Positions 35,461 through 48,218 are shown, counted from the first letter of the stretch. The stretch is DNA of 64,000 bases from Melampsora larici-populina 98AG31 (GCF_000204055.1 NW_006768784.1:249770-313769), one strand, 5' to 3'. Translations and numbers: made by a program. The notes: a model not told the origin generated them from the letters alone.

Positions 35461-38400
35461 CAACGTTGGGCCTTTGCGTTGCGGGAAGTGCGCAACGCAG
35501 GGCAACACCGAGCAACGGCCTGGTAGAGGCAACGCAGCGCAACGCACCTGTGCAGACAGCTGCCCGGTGCGATGCTCAATGAGGTCGGGGTTTTTGTGTA
35601 GTTGTGTTGCGTTGCTGGCGACGTCCCGCGCAATGGACAGGGCAATGGACCATCACCCATATGGTGTTGCCCATTTGGGTGATCCGATTCCTAGTGACCC
35701 AATCCATTCTAGCGTCCAACCTCTTGGATCTAGATTCGATCATCAACATCTTACACCCTTCCTCAACCCCTTGCTCAAGTCAACATGGCGTGTTCTAGAC
35801 CCCTGTATTTCCGAATTCAAATCAAAAATTCAAACCAAACAAATGATACACTTTTCATACCTCGAATCCGAGTAATCAAACATTTACAAATCATCATTCC
35901 ACGTCCTCAAACTGATTTCGCTGAGTCTGAATCACAATCCATTCTGTTATATAAATCTTCAGAGTATCATTGTTTCTTATTTTTCTCCACTCAGAGTCCC
36001 AATCTTAGATCTTATTCTCTCTTAATCTCTCTCTTACTTGTGATGGCTACCATCTCAGACAACGGCTCAGAGTCAGAGTCCCAGTCAGAGTCTTCGAGCC
36101 AACCCGTCTTGAATACTCCACTTTGTTGCTCAACCAGACCACCAACACCGCGCAAAAGCTTACCTGGCATGATTCAGCCATCTGCTGACAGTTGTCTCAC
36201 CATAACGTTACCTCGTACCTCCGGTTCAATGCCTGCACGAAGAAAGCAAACCTTGAAAGATCCCGATTATCAAAGCAACACTTCCCCTCCTTCTCAACAG
36301 CCTGCACCTCGTAGGAAGCAGAAAAACCCAGCTTCCAATGCGAAGACGTCCCAGGTGAGGACTTATCCATCTTCAAATCATTACAATCATCACTTATTAT
36401 TAATGAATTTCTCTTGATTCTTTTCAGTTGCCTGGAAACACAAACAAACCCACCGACACCAAAATGAACCAAGATTCTGATGATGGCCTAACCGATCAAC
36501 AGAAATCTAAACAAGCAAAGGTGTTGCAAGATGATGGCAACGAGCCCAAATATGCTCCTATTTGGGACTACTTTGGAGTTCCCTGGCACTCCAAGAAAGA
36601 TGTAAGTGGACCATTGATCAATCATTTCATGTATACTATAGCTAGCAAACCTTGACTCACACTTTTAATTTTTGACAGGATCCCAAGAAGAATCCATTGT
36701 CGTGGTGATGCCTATGGTGTAAAGGTGAAGTACGAGTAGTTAATGAATCACTGAATAACCTAAAGATCCACCGAGATGGCTACAACAAAGGTCGTGTACA
36801 ATTACCTTGTAAACGCCGCCAGGACGCCATCGACAGTGGTATTCTCCTTCCTCCAACAGTGTTTGAAAAAGAGATAGCGGCAAATGGACAACAACAGATG
36901 CCTAATTATTTAGACAGAAAGCTCCCATTCAAGAATGAGGCTCTCAATCACATTCTTGCTGTCTGGATCCTTGCTGAGGCATTACCCTGGAATCGGATTG
37001 AAGACCACCTGCTATGCATTGCTTTTATTTACGCTTGGCAAGATGCGAAGATCTTTGGTCAAACGTGGGTCGCCCGAGAAGCTGCCGGGATGTACACATC
37101 ATTTCAAGATACAGTTTTAAAAGAAATTTTGGTGAGTGCATTGATCACTTCTGATCATAAATCATTGCAACTGACATTGATTTTTATTGTAGAACAATAC
37201 TGGCAAGTTTACTTTGATACACAATGGGTGGACGTCGCACAACAACATACACGCATTCTTGGGTGCTGCAGTGACCTTTATCAATTCCGACTGGAAATAT
37301 CAGGTTCGCCATCTAACCTTGAAGTTGATTGCTTGGCATCACAAGGGAGTATGGCTCGCACAGCCATTGGTACACTTCATGAAGAAACACAAACTTCAAT
37401 ATAAGATGAGTGTTTTCAGAGGGCTTTTTATTCTTCTGTCCATCTACTGAAATCCACTTGACCCAGATACTTACTTTCTCTTTTAAACAACTCCACATGC
37501 TTGCCCAGGTGACTGATTCTGGGTCAAACAACCTCACGATGGCCAACGAGATGCACACACAATTTTTGTCGCACGAGGAAAACCAAACGTATCCTGATTC
37601 TTCTTCACCTTCACAAATCAATTCATAGCTGTGGGACCCCCAGACGGACTACGCTCGATGCTTCCTCCGTAAAATTCCTTCAACGGTCAAAGGTGGTCTG
37701 GAAGAACTTGGTTGTACCGCTTCCACACGGGCCCAGGATCGTGAAGATCACCTTGAAGGTCTTCCCTTTCTCAGCAACACTGCCAGTAATCGCCGAGGAG
37801 GATGAAGAGTCAGATAACTTGAACGACTCTGCAAGACCCATTGTAATTGACCTACCCAAAGAAGAGCATAAAGCACCAGAAGAAGTCGACACCAATCACG
37901 ACTCTGAAGGTGACAAATCTGAAGTGGCTCCAAACTACGATGAACGCCTTGAGAATACAGAGGACCCAAAGGATCCTACCATGACGCTGGAATCCACAAG
38001 CGGCAACAAATACCACACCAGCGCTTCCAGAAAGAAAGCAAATCGATTGAACGAGTTGATAAGTAAGGTGAGATATAATTTTACATCGGATTTCAATGTT
38101 TAGCTTTTTTGTGGCCGTACCTGCAATCTGACATTGTGTTGTTTGTTGGGCTGCATTCAGGCCAACTTTCTCTCACGTTGGGTAGCTCGCTCTACTGCTT
38201 GGAGGCGACACTTCTCCAGGATAGCCAAAAGCTTCAACGTGAAAGTGTTGCCCTTGACGCCTGGTTATAATGCTACTCAGTGGAATGCTGAATTTGACTC
38301 TCTCAACCGTTTGGTGAAGGCACGTAAGGTTAGTTACTTTTCTGTTTGTAATTTCCATCTATAGTATTATGGAATTAACTGTGCTTATTTATTGTTATCA

Positions 38401-39846
38401 GGTTGTGAACAGACATTTGGTCGACGACCTTGAACTTATCAAAACAAAAAGACGTCGAAAGGGCAGCCACAAGCCTTGAGGTTATTTCCATGAGATTTTT
38501 TTGCTCCTGATGATTGGACTGCCCTTGAGGAGTTGACAAACAAACTGGCTGTATGTATCACTTTAGTTTGCCTGATGCCTAATCCTGAGCTGACTTTCAG
38601 CATCTTCGCTGCCTAATTAATAGCCATTCATGGATCTAACAAAGCAAATGGAAGGCGTCGGCCCCACCGGTTGTTTGGTAATCCCCGAATTTTTTGCACT
38701 CAAGTGTCACCTTGCCACTCGGGTCAAAGAACTATCCTTGGGAGACGCCCTTTTGCCTATGATTTGATCTATGCAAGCACAAGTAGACAAGTATTTTGAA
38801 GAAGCTTTTCAGTGTGATACCACGGTTATGGCCACTCTCCTCAATCCCTTTTTCCGGCTTCAATTTTTTGAAAAAGCTTTTGGATTGGAGCACGAAATGA
38901 CTAGTCGAGCTAGAAAGTTATTACAAACAAAATTCAATATCCGAAGTATTGAGCATGCCAAACGCAATGTGCCTGATGAGACTGAACCTACACCTTCTTC
39001 ATCAAATGGCAAACAGGGTCCTTTAAATCTTTTCCAGCTATTCAAGTCTCAAGGCAATGAGGTAGGGTCAAATGAGATCTCGGCCTACCTTAAGGGAGCT
39101 CATCCGATGTCTTCCAATGACAACACACAAGAAACAAAGGCTGTCTTGCCATGGTGGAAGGTATGGGTCTTCTCATCAATGTTTCATTTATTCTTGAACA
39201 ATAGCATTCATCTCTCTGACTTTTGATCATGTACAGTTGCACAGAAGTGGTTTTGCGGTCCTGGATTCTCTGGCACAGGACTATTTGAGCCTGTCTGTGA
39301 GCTTGGCCATAGTCAAACGAACTTTTTCCGCAGCGGCAGACATCTGTTCTTCAGACCGGGTGCGACTGGTCCCACGTACGATTGAATGCTGTGTAGGGGC
39401 ACGGCTGTGGTGGTGTCAGCATGTACCATTAGCACACAAGTATACGGAGGTCAATGAAGCCATTGAAGCTTTTGGGGGTGGTAGACGATCTATAAAACAC
39501 CATAAAAAATAGTTTTATATTCTTTGTTTTGTACCTTTCTATTTCTTTATTTAGTTTAACTATACCCCCTTTCCTTTATTATTATGTTATGCCACCTGTT
39601 CCCTTACATATAAATATGCTGACAAATTATGAAAGTCTTTTTCTTATGCCAATTGCAACGCCAGCAACTGTTCTAACATTGCTGGCAACGTGCAAAAAGC
39701 AACGAGAGCTACTGCCCCTTGCATTGCTTGCAACACAACGGGCGTTGCTTGTGCTCTTTGCGTAGTGAGGTTTTGGGACTGAAAAAAAAAGTTGTTTTGT
39801 GCGCGAATCTCAGTTGCCCACAACGCAATGCAAAGGCCCAACGTTG
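35461..39846 (+). mobile_element. hAT transposon, 4.4 kb
   Basis: It starts CAACGTTGGGCCTTTGCGTT and ends with the inverse (AATGCAAAGGCCCAACGTTG). Flanks CGAAGTC (left) and CAAAGTC (right, 39847-39853) match at six of seven bases, which fits a decayed 8-bp hAT duplication. About 150-200 bp inside each end are dense GCAAC/GTTGC motifs, likely transposase-binding repeats. The transposase gene fills the interior. Confidence 0.75.
36043..39512 (+). pseudogene. hAT transposase with BED-type zinc finger, inactivated
   Basis: The multi-exon frame begins MATISDNGSESESQSESS (exon 1, 36043-36354). Exon 2 is 36428-36601. Exon 3 from 36679 holds the BED finger (SW-stop-CLWCKGEV then LKIHRDGYNKG). Later exons carry FTLIHNGWTSHNNIHAF and DSGSNNLTMANEM, a YARCFLRKI block in another frame, an acidic stretch near 37800-37960, FLSRWVARSTAWRRHF at about 38170, LLNPFFRLQFFEKAF at about 38835, and the C-terminal dimerisation block LDSLAQDYLSLSVSLAIVKRTFSAAADIC at 39258-39343 (named by its ends LDSLAQDY and FSAAADIC). 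Stops include TGA at 36706-36708, in the finger after a Trp codon, and TGA near 38766. Frame shifts occur near 37630-37690. The organisation is complete, but the protein cannot be made in one piece. Confidence 0.8.
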
Positions 39847-39853
39847 CAAAGTC

Positions 39854-41527
39854 AACCCAGGTTGTAAACTGGCTTGGTGTTGGTCTTACCCCAACCAGTT
39901 GCCTCTCTACGCTGTAGAACTTATAACCCAACAAGGGTTATACAGAGCTGGAAGAGGATAATCCACTAATATAATGACTAGTAGAAGTTGTCTGAGACTG
40001 CTCTTCTAAAACAACACAATCAGGAAAAGGTGCTGTTGTATTGAGTACAGATAAGGCACCAGAGAAATATAACTTTCACACATATTTTAACTTCAAAAGC
40101 ACAATTTTTATTACTATCAACACTGCTATAGTGGTATTCCCTAATGATAAATAAAGAAAATAAGCAATATCTTAATGATATTATTCCCAATAAGTCTTTT
40201 TGACTGCAACACTAAAGTAAATTTTTCTTTATAGCTATAATAAAGGGTGTATTTAAGTGACCAGGTACTATTAGAATAAGTTTATGATGATAAACAAAAT
40301 AATATCTGCGTAAATGATACAGGAAAAAGGGGAACAACAGTCCCAAAATCATCTCAAATTATATATAACAATGTACTCCAACTTTTACAATGGACAACAG
40401 CCTCAAAACCAATCAAATCTGCCCAGATATTCCTAAAAACCCTATAATGACGTAATGTAATGATCTTGTCACTAATAAATGATGTAATTTTCACAGCCAC
40501 AAGTGATCAATGACGCAATAATATGATGTACAGCACTTCTTATGATGAATACAGGTGATTTTTTCCTTGTAAACTAGCTGAAAACCAAATTTTGAGATTA
40601 CAAATTTTTTCAGATGAGCTCCAATTTTTGATTACTAAAGTGTATCTTGTAGCCCTCGTGATACTGATCATTTATCACCCCCATATGACCTACCTCTGAT
40701 GATTGATGAGTAAGATATTGATTTGTGAAGTTAAGGTTTTTAGTGTTACATGTTGACTTGTGACTGTAAATTTGAGATTCACACCAATTTCTGATTTGCC
40801 TTATAACTGTTTTCATAAACCTCCGCTACTAGTGATTTAAAGTTTGTACATTATGTGATCTACTCTTCTGCGTTGAATGAGCTATCTACCAACCTAATCT
40901 GACGTCATTTGACATATGTAATGAGCTGAAAACCTTCATTTTTGACGAAATTCACCCATTTTCTTCACTTTTCACAGCTGCTACTCTCTTTTTCTTGCTC
41001 ATGTAATATGACATCATCCTCTATGCCCTTAAAAATCCTGTAAAATCCTCTTGGCAACCTTAAATCCCACTATTACCACCATCACATATGTAACTACATG
41101 TATGCCCCTTGTTTACCAACTTCAAAAAAGTACCTTTTCCCTAATAACTTCTGTTTCTTCTTATCAACCTTCAAGATTAAAATTCTTACAGTATAATATA
41201 ATGTTGTTCTTTCACATTAGAACCTCATGAAACCCATAACTCCATTATTAATACCCTAAAAACCATTTTCCAACCTTTGTACCTATATTTTCAAATTTTT
41301 CTTATGTTTTTATTTATTTATTTTTGGAATAAGTTTGTGAATTAACTTTAATGATATTAATGAGTAATGTGAAATAGAATGATTTAATGTTAACCCAATG
41401 ACCAATACATAAGCCCATAAGAGCTTCAATTGATCCAAAAACCTCCATTTTGAATTTTCTTCCCTGCTAAACTTTTCTGGTAAGCTGGTAAACTGCTAAT
41501 AATGAATTTTTTGATTGATCCCTTAAA
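39854..41527. other. A+T-rich non-coding stretch
   Basis: No gene or clear inverted repeat is seen. The sequence is strongly A+T-rich with many short stop-rich frames, as in old decayed intergenic DNA. Confidence 0.45.
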
Positions 41528-42471
41528 TTGATCACCACAACTCAACAAAACAATCTTCAAGATCCGATCAAGTGGGCTCAGTTCAAGACTCTTCTAGGCT
41601 CTGCAAAAGTATCATCAGGATGGCTTGTAGAGATGGAAAATCCAGCAATCCCAGCTGCTGCTGTTGAAAATCACATGAAAGTTGGTGTTTACTTGGGTTC
41701 ATGGGAAGCTAGTCAACTCAACAAAGACAGTGGCCCCGTTAATACTCCCCCATCAGTAGAACAAAAGGCACCTACCAATGTTCAGGAAGTGTTTGCTCAT
41801 TTGAAACGTGAACATGTAGTTAACCATGGTGGGTCTGACCATGTGAGGTTCAAAGACCCCAAAGACTCTACAGAATGGGTTAGTCTGACAACTCGCAAGA
41901 TCAAGATTTGGGCTGATCTTATTGTGACTGTTTCTTTTCTTGTATCAGGTGTTCTAGATTCAAGAACTAAACCATCCTTTTGTACATACAGATTGCTGCT
42001 TGCAAAGAAGGCCAAACTAATGTTGATATTTACAAACCACCTTTACTTCCGGCCTTCAAGACATTTGTAAAAGGATCAATTACTCACCCTGGCTATGTTG
42101 AATTTCCAGATGATCCCCCACCTGTGGGATTCATGGCGATCAAACCTGGACCTTCAGCTCAAACATCACCCGCTTTGGCTTGAAATATTGCGGAAGACAA
42201 TATCCGTCTTTATCAGAAGAAGTATGTTGGGGATATAGAGGATTTTCTCAAATTTTCCAAAGTCAATCACGGCTCCAGCTTGAAGCAAAGCTTATCCAAA
42301 GCTCACTTTGATAGCTGGAGCTCTCTTAAGCCAAGCCCTGCGTTGACTTTGGATGTATTGGAAAAAGTAGGAGTTTCTGTTGGTCATGTGAACCATCTAT
42401 TCAATTTGACCGCACATTATGAGAAAGTTTTGATTGCCAAGCTTGCTGCACTGGACGCACACGAGTCTTAG
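41528..42471 (+). pseudogene. Unassigned two-exon gene with one in-frame stop
   Basis: Exon 1 (ending 41878, donor GTTAGT) encodes ordinary protein sequence such as DPIKWAQFKTLLGSAKVSSG and VQEVFAHLKREHVVNHGG. Its start is unclear: the first codon of the open frame is TTG. Exon 2 starts at 41992 after ACAG with IAACKEGQTNVDIYKPP, continues PVGFMAIKPGPSAQ, meets TGA at 42181-42183, and then stays open in the same frame to TAG at 42469-42471 (KVGVSVGHVNHLFNLTAHYE). A lone in-frame stop in otherwise good frame suggests a recent pseudogene. I do not recognise the family. It could be part of a transposon or a lineage-specific gene. Confidence 0.45.
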
Positions 42472-43228
42472 CTTGTATAAGCTACATCTGACCTACAACT
42501 CTTGACCTCATAGGCCATATCATCTTTTTTTGTATTTTTCATGGAGTTTCATTTCCTTATCTTTTGTATTTTTCATAGAGTTTCATCTACTTTGCTGTTC
42601 TCTGTTGTAATTGTGTATTTTGTAGGAGGTGCCAGATGTGAGATGTTGATATACTTTTTCAATAGAAATGCAGCTCTTGTGTGTGATGTCTTTAAGATTG
42701 ATATACATTGATTTCAAAAAATAGATCTCTCTATGCCATCATTGACAAAAATGAGATGTTCTCTCTTTTGTCTGTTATGTTTTTAAGAGGATTTGATTCT
42801 GGGCACAGTTTGCTCTTGATAGCAAGTGACTTATTGTGGAAAGTCCAACTATTTTCAATTGCAATAAGATTGAATATTACAATCCAATTACAACATGATG
42901 TTTAGCTGACAAATTCATAATTGGATGATTGATTCTAGAGAGACAGAAGGAATTTGCTTTGAGAAACCAATCCATTGGAAATCAATGGTTGGTCTAACTT
43001 GCTGAACAATTGTAAAGAAGACAATGGAGAATTATACTTGATGATCGGTTGTCTAATGATTGGTGTAGCTTGATGAATTTGAGAGAGACTGAAAGTTGCT
43101 GATTGGTCTAACTTTCTGATCAACTGTGAAGAAGATATGAAGCTTGATGATTTATTGGGGAATTTGAGGTAATTGATCCAAAAGTCAATGATGTTCAAAT
43201 ATGATAAAAACAGATAGAAACTTACCTT
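42472..43228. other. Non-coding stretch downstream of the mariner-type transposase
   Basis: No gene is supported. The stretch 42950-43170 contains imperfect repeats of a TTGGTCTAACTT and TGATGATT type. The right terminal repeat of the mariner-type element should lie here, but I could not identify it. Confidence 0.3.
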
Positions 43229-44343
43229 TTATAAGTGAACCAATCCTTCAAAAAGGCTGCAGATGAGTTCAGGTGTGAGTTCTGCATCAGCAGTATGGTA
43301 GATGATGTTCATCTCCTCTTGTGGTGAGTGTGCTCTGTTGAGTGCACCACTCCTTCGGAGTCGGGACTTAATGACACAGAACACCTTCTCAATAGGATTA
43401 AACTCTGGACTATAGGCTGGTAAGTACATCAATTGTACACCACCTTGGTCACAGAGCTCCTCAATGAGACCTCCACGATGAATGGATGCATTATCCATGA
43501 CGAGAACACTGTTCTCAGCTGGGAATGGGTTCATCATGGGTAGCTGGAAACAAAAAAGATGACTTTAGTCTTGTAAACACTGATAAGAATCATAGAATCA
43601 AGACGTACAAGATGATTGGAGAGAAAATCCTCCATGTCATTGTGGCAAATCACACCTTCTTGAACCACCATCCCAAGATAGCCGCTCAATGAGATTGCAG
43701 GAAGCAAGGAAAACTTGCGTGACCTCAGAGGCTTAGGAATTTGTCTGGTATGTTGACCCCTTGGTGCACGAGCTTGAGGCCGGTGTAGTTTTTGGGCAGC
43801 CATTGCGCTCTCATCTGTCCCAAGATGAGTGTCAGCGCAAAAGAATAGAAATGACATCACAAAAAAAGAAATCCACATACCTAAGAAAACCAAGCAAGCA
43901 GGGTCAATTCCACCCACATTGTAAAGGAATTGGCTTTGTGCGTTGGGGCATTGATTTGGGTTGAAAGTTTTGGCTACCTTCACAGTAAGACCAAGACAGT
44001 CGCGTACCTTGCAAGCTAAATTAGGGATTGAAACAACAACACCCCTCTCAATTGCAACTTGGTGTGCTAGCTTGTCAAGGTAGATAGCTGGCTCAGCATC
44101 AATGGCTGCTTTGATAAAGTCGCACTGCTCATTTGATAAGATTGTTGGCCTTCCAGGAGGATCATAGAATGAAGGATCCGCAATGACTTGGCGAGTCTCA
44201 TGATACAAACTGAGCTATCAAGTCAGTGAGTCGCTTGATACCGTCAATTCAAGGTCTTGATTGATCATTTCGAGTGTATCACCGCGGAGAGCTTTGCAAA
44301 TGATGATGTATTTGATGCCGGACAAGTACAAAACAAAAGGCAT
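43229..44343 (-). pseudogene. Tc1/mariner (DDE_3) transposase, nearly intact
   Basis: DDE transposase that cuts and pastes its own element. The reading frame opens at ATG 44341-44343 (MPFVLYLSGIKY). A helix-turn-helix-like region follows (LEMINQDLEL). The linker GRPTIL and AIYLDKLAHQVA resemble the IS630/Tc1 N-terminal region. The catalytic triad is complete: FLDESAM (first Asp, created by splicing out a GTATGT...ACAG intron at about 43867), VLVMDNASIHRGG (second Asp) and FNPIEKVFCVIKSRLRR (Glu), with 34 residues between the last two (DD34E). A second intron begins at a GTACGT near 43610. Two adjacent in-frame stops, TGA TAG, at about 44215-44220 fall just before LSLYHETRQV and break the N-terminal part. 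The catalytic part from 44208 down is open. The ORF ends SLFEGLVHL-stop. Confidence 0.8.
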
Positions 44344-44574
44344 TGTTGTATAAGAGGAAAGCTGAAAGATCAAAAGAAATCAGCAAACAAAGCAGGAAAC
44401 AAAACAAGGACTGAGATGACTCACCAGAGTGATAGACAAATTTAATGAGAATGTGATGATGTTGAGAGTTAAAGTGAAAGAAAGGTGGTGGGGATAGAGG
44501 ACCAAAATTGAGCTGTGATGGTTCACTCGATAGCTCCGAGATTGGTGTGGTATTGTATTGTTACTTGTATTACG

Positions 44575-44670
44575 TCACAATCATGGGTTTTAAGAGGCCG
44601 AAACGGTAAACGGCCGTTAACTGCCAAAAAAATAAAATCAAAAAAGCAAGCTTTTTGAGAACGGCTTGTA
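44575..44670 (-). repeat. Dispersed repeat, copy 2 (inverted)
   Basis: This is the inverse of the sequence at 30390-30480, including AACGGCCGTT and the AAGCTTTTTGAGAACGGCTT end. The copies differ by a few bases and small gaps. Confidence 0.55.
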
Positions 44671-45466
44671 GTACAATAAGCTTCACTAAGCTCTTCTTGC
44701 CACTCGTGAAGAAACTTAGAACACCTAGACTTTGGTATTGATCTGAAGGTTTCGGATCAGAAACGTCAAGCTAGTGAAGAGGGTCTACTCACAGCTTCAT
44801 GAATCAAGACCACATCAAGCTCTGTGCGTCTTTACAGTTTCAACAAGTATTATCACATTGCCAACATATTTCCATTAGATCTCAAAATGCAATCAATCAT
44901 CACACATCCAAATTTGATGTACATAATTGTCTACCTTTAAGCAACTTCTGATAAATACTTTCTCTCAAAAGAAGACTTCAAATGACATCTCTAGAATGTC
45001 CTCTGAAATGGTAGGCACAGGTACCTCCATCAATCCGTCATGTTTCATAGTCTGATGGATCTTAGTTACCGGCATGTATAACTTTTGGATTGTTGAGTAT
45101 CCTTGAAGTCGTCAACTCGTGCGCTGCAAGCTTTGCACTTCTTCGCAGGAGCCTTCAATGTCATGCAGGGTATCTCTCAGCGGGAAGTCACTGACAGTGT
45201 AGGTAATCCGGATTTCCAAGAGATTGATCCGGGAACTGATCTGTGTGGAATATATATTGTAGTACAAGCGAAAGTGGGTATAGAGCTAGATCTCTAATTG
45301 GTTATAAGAAAGATAAAAAAGGATTGAAGTTTCTTAGACAGTTCAGGATACATTAACTAGTAGCGTATATATAGGTTGAGAGTAGATTGAAAATGGGAGC
45401 ATCAGTACTGTTTAAAGAGGAGATCCATGCCATGAAATAGATATTCGAAGAATAGATGCACATTTA
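44671..45466. other. Intergenic stretch downstream of the membrane-protein gene
   Basis: No gene is supported. The 64-codon plus-strand frame at 45103-45297 is unremarkable. The stretch probably contains the 3' end of the minus-strand membrane-protein gene. Confidence 0.35.
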
Positions 45467-47881
45467 CTATCTAGGAACAAGAGCATTTACAAAATAGTGT
45501 GTCTGATGGCAAGACTCAAGAGCGGAGAGAAATACAAACATCATGACTCAAATGAGAAAAATCTTACCCCGTTGATGAAGTCTCTTGGTCATCCTTTACC
45601 CGAGTAGTATAGCTTGTGGGGGAACCCTGTTGTTCATGTGGACAATCAGCTTCAGATTTTCTATCCTGCATCTTCAAATCCCCATGGGGTACTGGGTTTA
45701 ATGGTATTGGAGTCTTCTTATACGCCAGCATTCGCTTAGTTGAAGCCAACCGGTATGCCAAAACACTAAATATGAAGTCAGAGGCAAGGTACTAGACGTC
45801 AAAAGCAGAAATTCCTCACATGTTTCCAACGACAGACGCCACAGAGGCGAGACTCTTAAGGTTTGTAAAGAAGAAACAGACTTTACTCAGTAAAAGCTCT
45901 CAACGTTTTCTGCCTTGACAAAAAAATCATCAGAGAGAGTGATGCTTACCAGTTCAGGTACTATTACTGATTGTGGGGAAAGCAGGAGATCTTCGCCAGA
46001 CCTTGCAGCTACCTAAAAAGTGATCACAGGTTCCGAAAATAATGTCAAACCCGTTGCAAGAGATGGATAGTAACCTGGATTGCTTACCGTCCACACAAAC
46101 ACCGGCATATATGATGCCAACCAGAAGCACAGACAGCCTGCTTCAATAAAAAGTGCTTTAATTTCTTCACGGTAAGTAAACCTCAAGCTTCGATTTGGAT
46201 CCATTCCAAACGGAATGTGTGTTGGACTTTTATGCAAAGTCTTGTATTGTCGATACGTTAAGTAGACGAAAATCATATATATCTGCAGAGAATAGCCAGA
46301 TCAGTCCCAACAACAGTGCCGCGATGCCTGTTCATTGGAGAAAGCTTGGATTTTATATTTGACTCACAGTCATCAAGGTGAAGTCGAGAACGAAAAAAGC
46401 ATAATGGGTTTTAAGGAATGCCGACGCGAATTGTTGCTATAATGATTGTCCACAGGACATATTGTTGGAACCACGTAAGTAAGTGGGAGAAGTGACTCTT
46501 CAGATCTAATCCGAATATTTGAGCATCCGACTTACATAAAGTTCTGGGAGTCTTTCTAATGGGGATATGATCATTTCCAATTTAGCCCATGAGAATTGTA
46601 ATGTATCCGTCTCAGTAGACGCCAAGAGTAGTTCCTCGGTCACGCGATCCAGTGTGTTGAAAATATCGGTTTGCCGACGATAAGCCGGAATATAGATCGA
46701 GCAAAGAACTAAATTTCATGCAAAGTAAGCACTGTGATATTGGGGACTGACAACGAGAAAACATCATCCAATCAAAAAGTTAATCTACCTGGAACATTTA
46801 CCACAAGCCAGAAGACAAATATTCCATTGAGCAGGTTTATCACCCATGAAGGCATCCCACAACGTTCGCTATTGGAGTCTTCTCTAAATGTGGGGTCCCA
46901 AAAAGCGCGCACTCGGTTCGCGATAGTACCCCACATGATGCACCTGAGCTTGCAAGAAGGTGAGTAAGATATATCAATACGCGAGGGCCTAAATTTAGAA
47001 AGTTCCTACCACAACATGAAGCCGACTATAGGCCAGCGATACCACTCAAGAAAAAGTTTTCCTCGCACGGGACGTTGAGCGATGTCTGTGTATAGCTGAC
47101 AGGACATGTCTACAATGGTGACTGTCTGACTTTGCCTTTGTAAGCAACGTATAGTATTCAATCCAATATCAGAATCACTGACGTGCTGCATAACATATTG
47201 AGCCTATCGACTCCACAAGTACGCGATCAGGCTTCAAAAGTCCACCTAATATATATTAATTCAATTATCAAAGACCCAAATCATTACTGTATAGGTGGGG
47301 TGAAGAAATTATTGATGAATGATTGTCTCACTTTTGAACTTTTTCATGAACCAGTAGTGTCCCGATTGAATATGATTAATCAAGACCAGTGTTGCCAAAG
47401 TCATTATGCTAAAAGCAGGAATGAAAGGGCGTCAGTTTGAGAAATTGTGGGTGACTGTGTCATGAGTCATAGATTTTAGCACATACGAGATATGCGCTAG
47501 AAGAAAGACAATCAAAATAAAAGACATCCACGTTGGATTACGCTTCCTTATTTCAAATTTCAATTCATTCGGTTGAGCGAGTCCAAAGGTTTGTGATTGA
47601 TCATGATCGAAATGAGGGCAGCCCGTGATTCAAACGCAACTTCGAATCTATTAGAAGCAGAGAGCAATAGATCTAGAAGATGGGAAGAAGCATATCTCTT
47701 ACCGCCGAAGCCTGCGCGTAGATGTAAGGGATCAAAGCAGCGTAGGCATTGATATCCGGTGGAAGTGTTCTCAGAAGGGCCGCGATTTTTGTAACGCCTG
47801 TGTCGACCTTTTGACAGCGAAGGTATGAACAAAAACTTCATGAGCGGTAGGCAGTAAGAATCTTCCAGTGAAACTCACCAT
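45467..47881 (-). CDS. Multi-span membrane protein, family not recognised
   Basis: Many short exons on the minus strand give a protein with several hydrophobic spans. Segments I can splice: an ATG at 47879-47881 directly before a GTGAGT donor, then exon 47703-47807 (VDTGVTKIAALLRTL to YIYAQASA, phase 0); NPTWMSFILIVFLLAHIS joined to IMTLATLVLINHIQSG; the exon ending EWYRWPIVGFMLW; INLLNGIFVFWLVVNVPG; VLCSIYIPAYRRQTDIF; THYAFFVLDFTLMT; IYMIFVYLTYRQYKTL; ALFIEAGCLCFWLASYM with PVFVWTV; and a hydrophilic tail (KKTPIPLNPVPHGDL) ending near a TAG at 45467-45469. At least six spans are likely, with a soluble C-terminal tail. The exon around 47560-47660 shows conflicting frames, so there is either an extra intron or a frameshift. 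The layout recalls a G-protein-coupled receptor, but I see no diagnostic motif, and a transporter is not excluded. Confidence 0.6.
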
Positions 47882-48218
47882 TTCTCGAAGGATTTCACTA
47901 TGATGAAAGAGGCAAGATAAAAAATTGGAAAATTATGTGTATTCCTTGATGAGCTGCTTTGGCCATCATGATGACACTAGAACAAGAATAGGCTTTTTGT
48001 AACTGAGGCGAAAAAGGGTTTTGCGCCTCTAATCAGCGAGATCCATGGATTTACGACCGTGAATTGTCGATGACTCAATTCCCATGATCATTCTCGTCAA
48101 GGTGAGGCCGGAGGGGGGCGAGCCGGGAGGAAATGACACATTGCATGGAATGCCTGTGAACTCACATACCCAACTCGTGCTTCACTTCATTTGTTTGTGA
48201 ACCAGCTGAGCTCTAAGC
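47882..48218. promoter_or_regulatory. Upstream region of the membrane-protein gene
   Basis: Presumed promoter. No other gene is seen. Alternative upstream ATGs at 47964-47969 lead into frames that close before the first splice donor, so I preferred the ATG at 47879. Confidence 0.3.

Noticed and set aside
35461..35660. Possible G+C-rich coding segment (Cys/Arg-rich frame)
   Set aside because: It is the hAT terminal and subterminal repeat zone with GCAAC/GTTGC motifs. The mirror zone is at 39656-39846.
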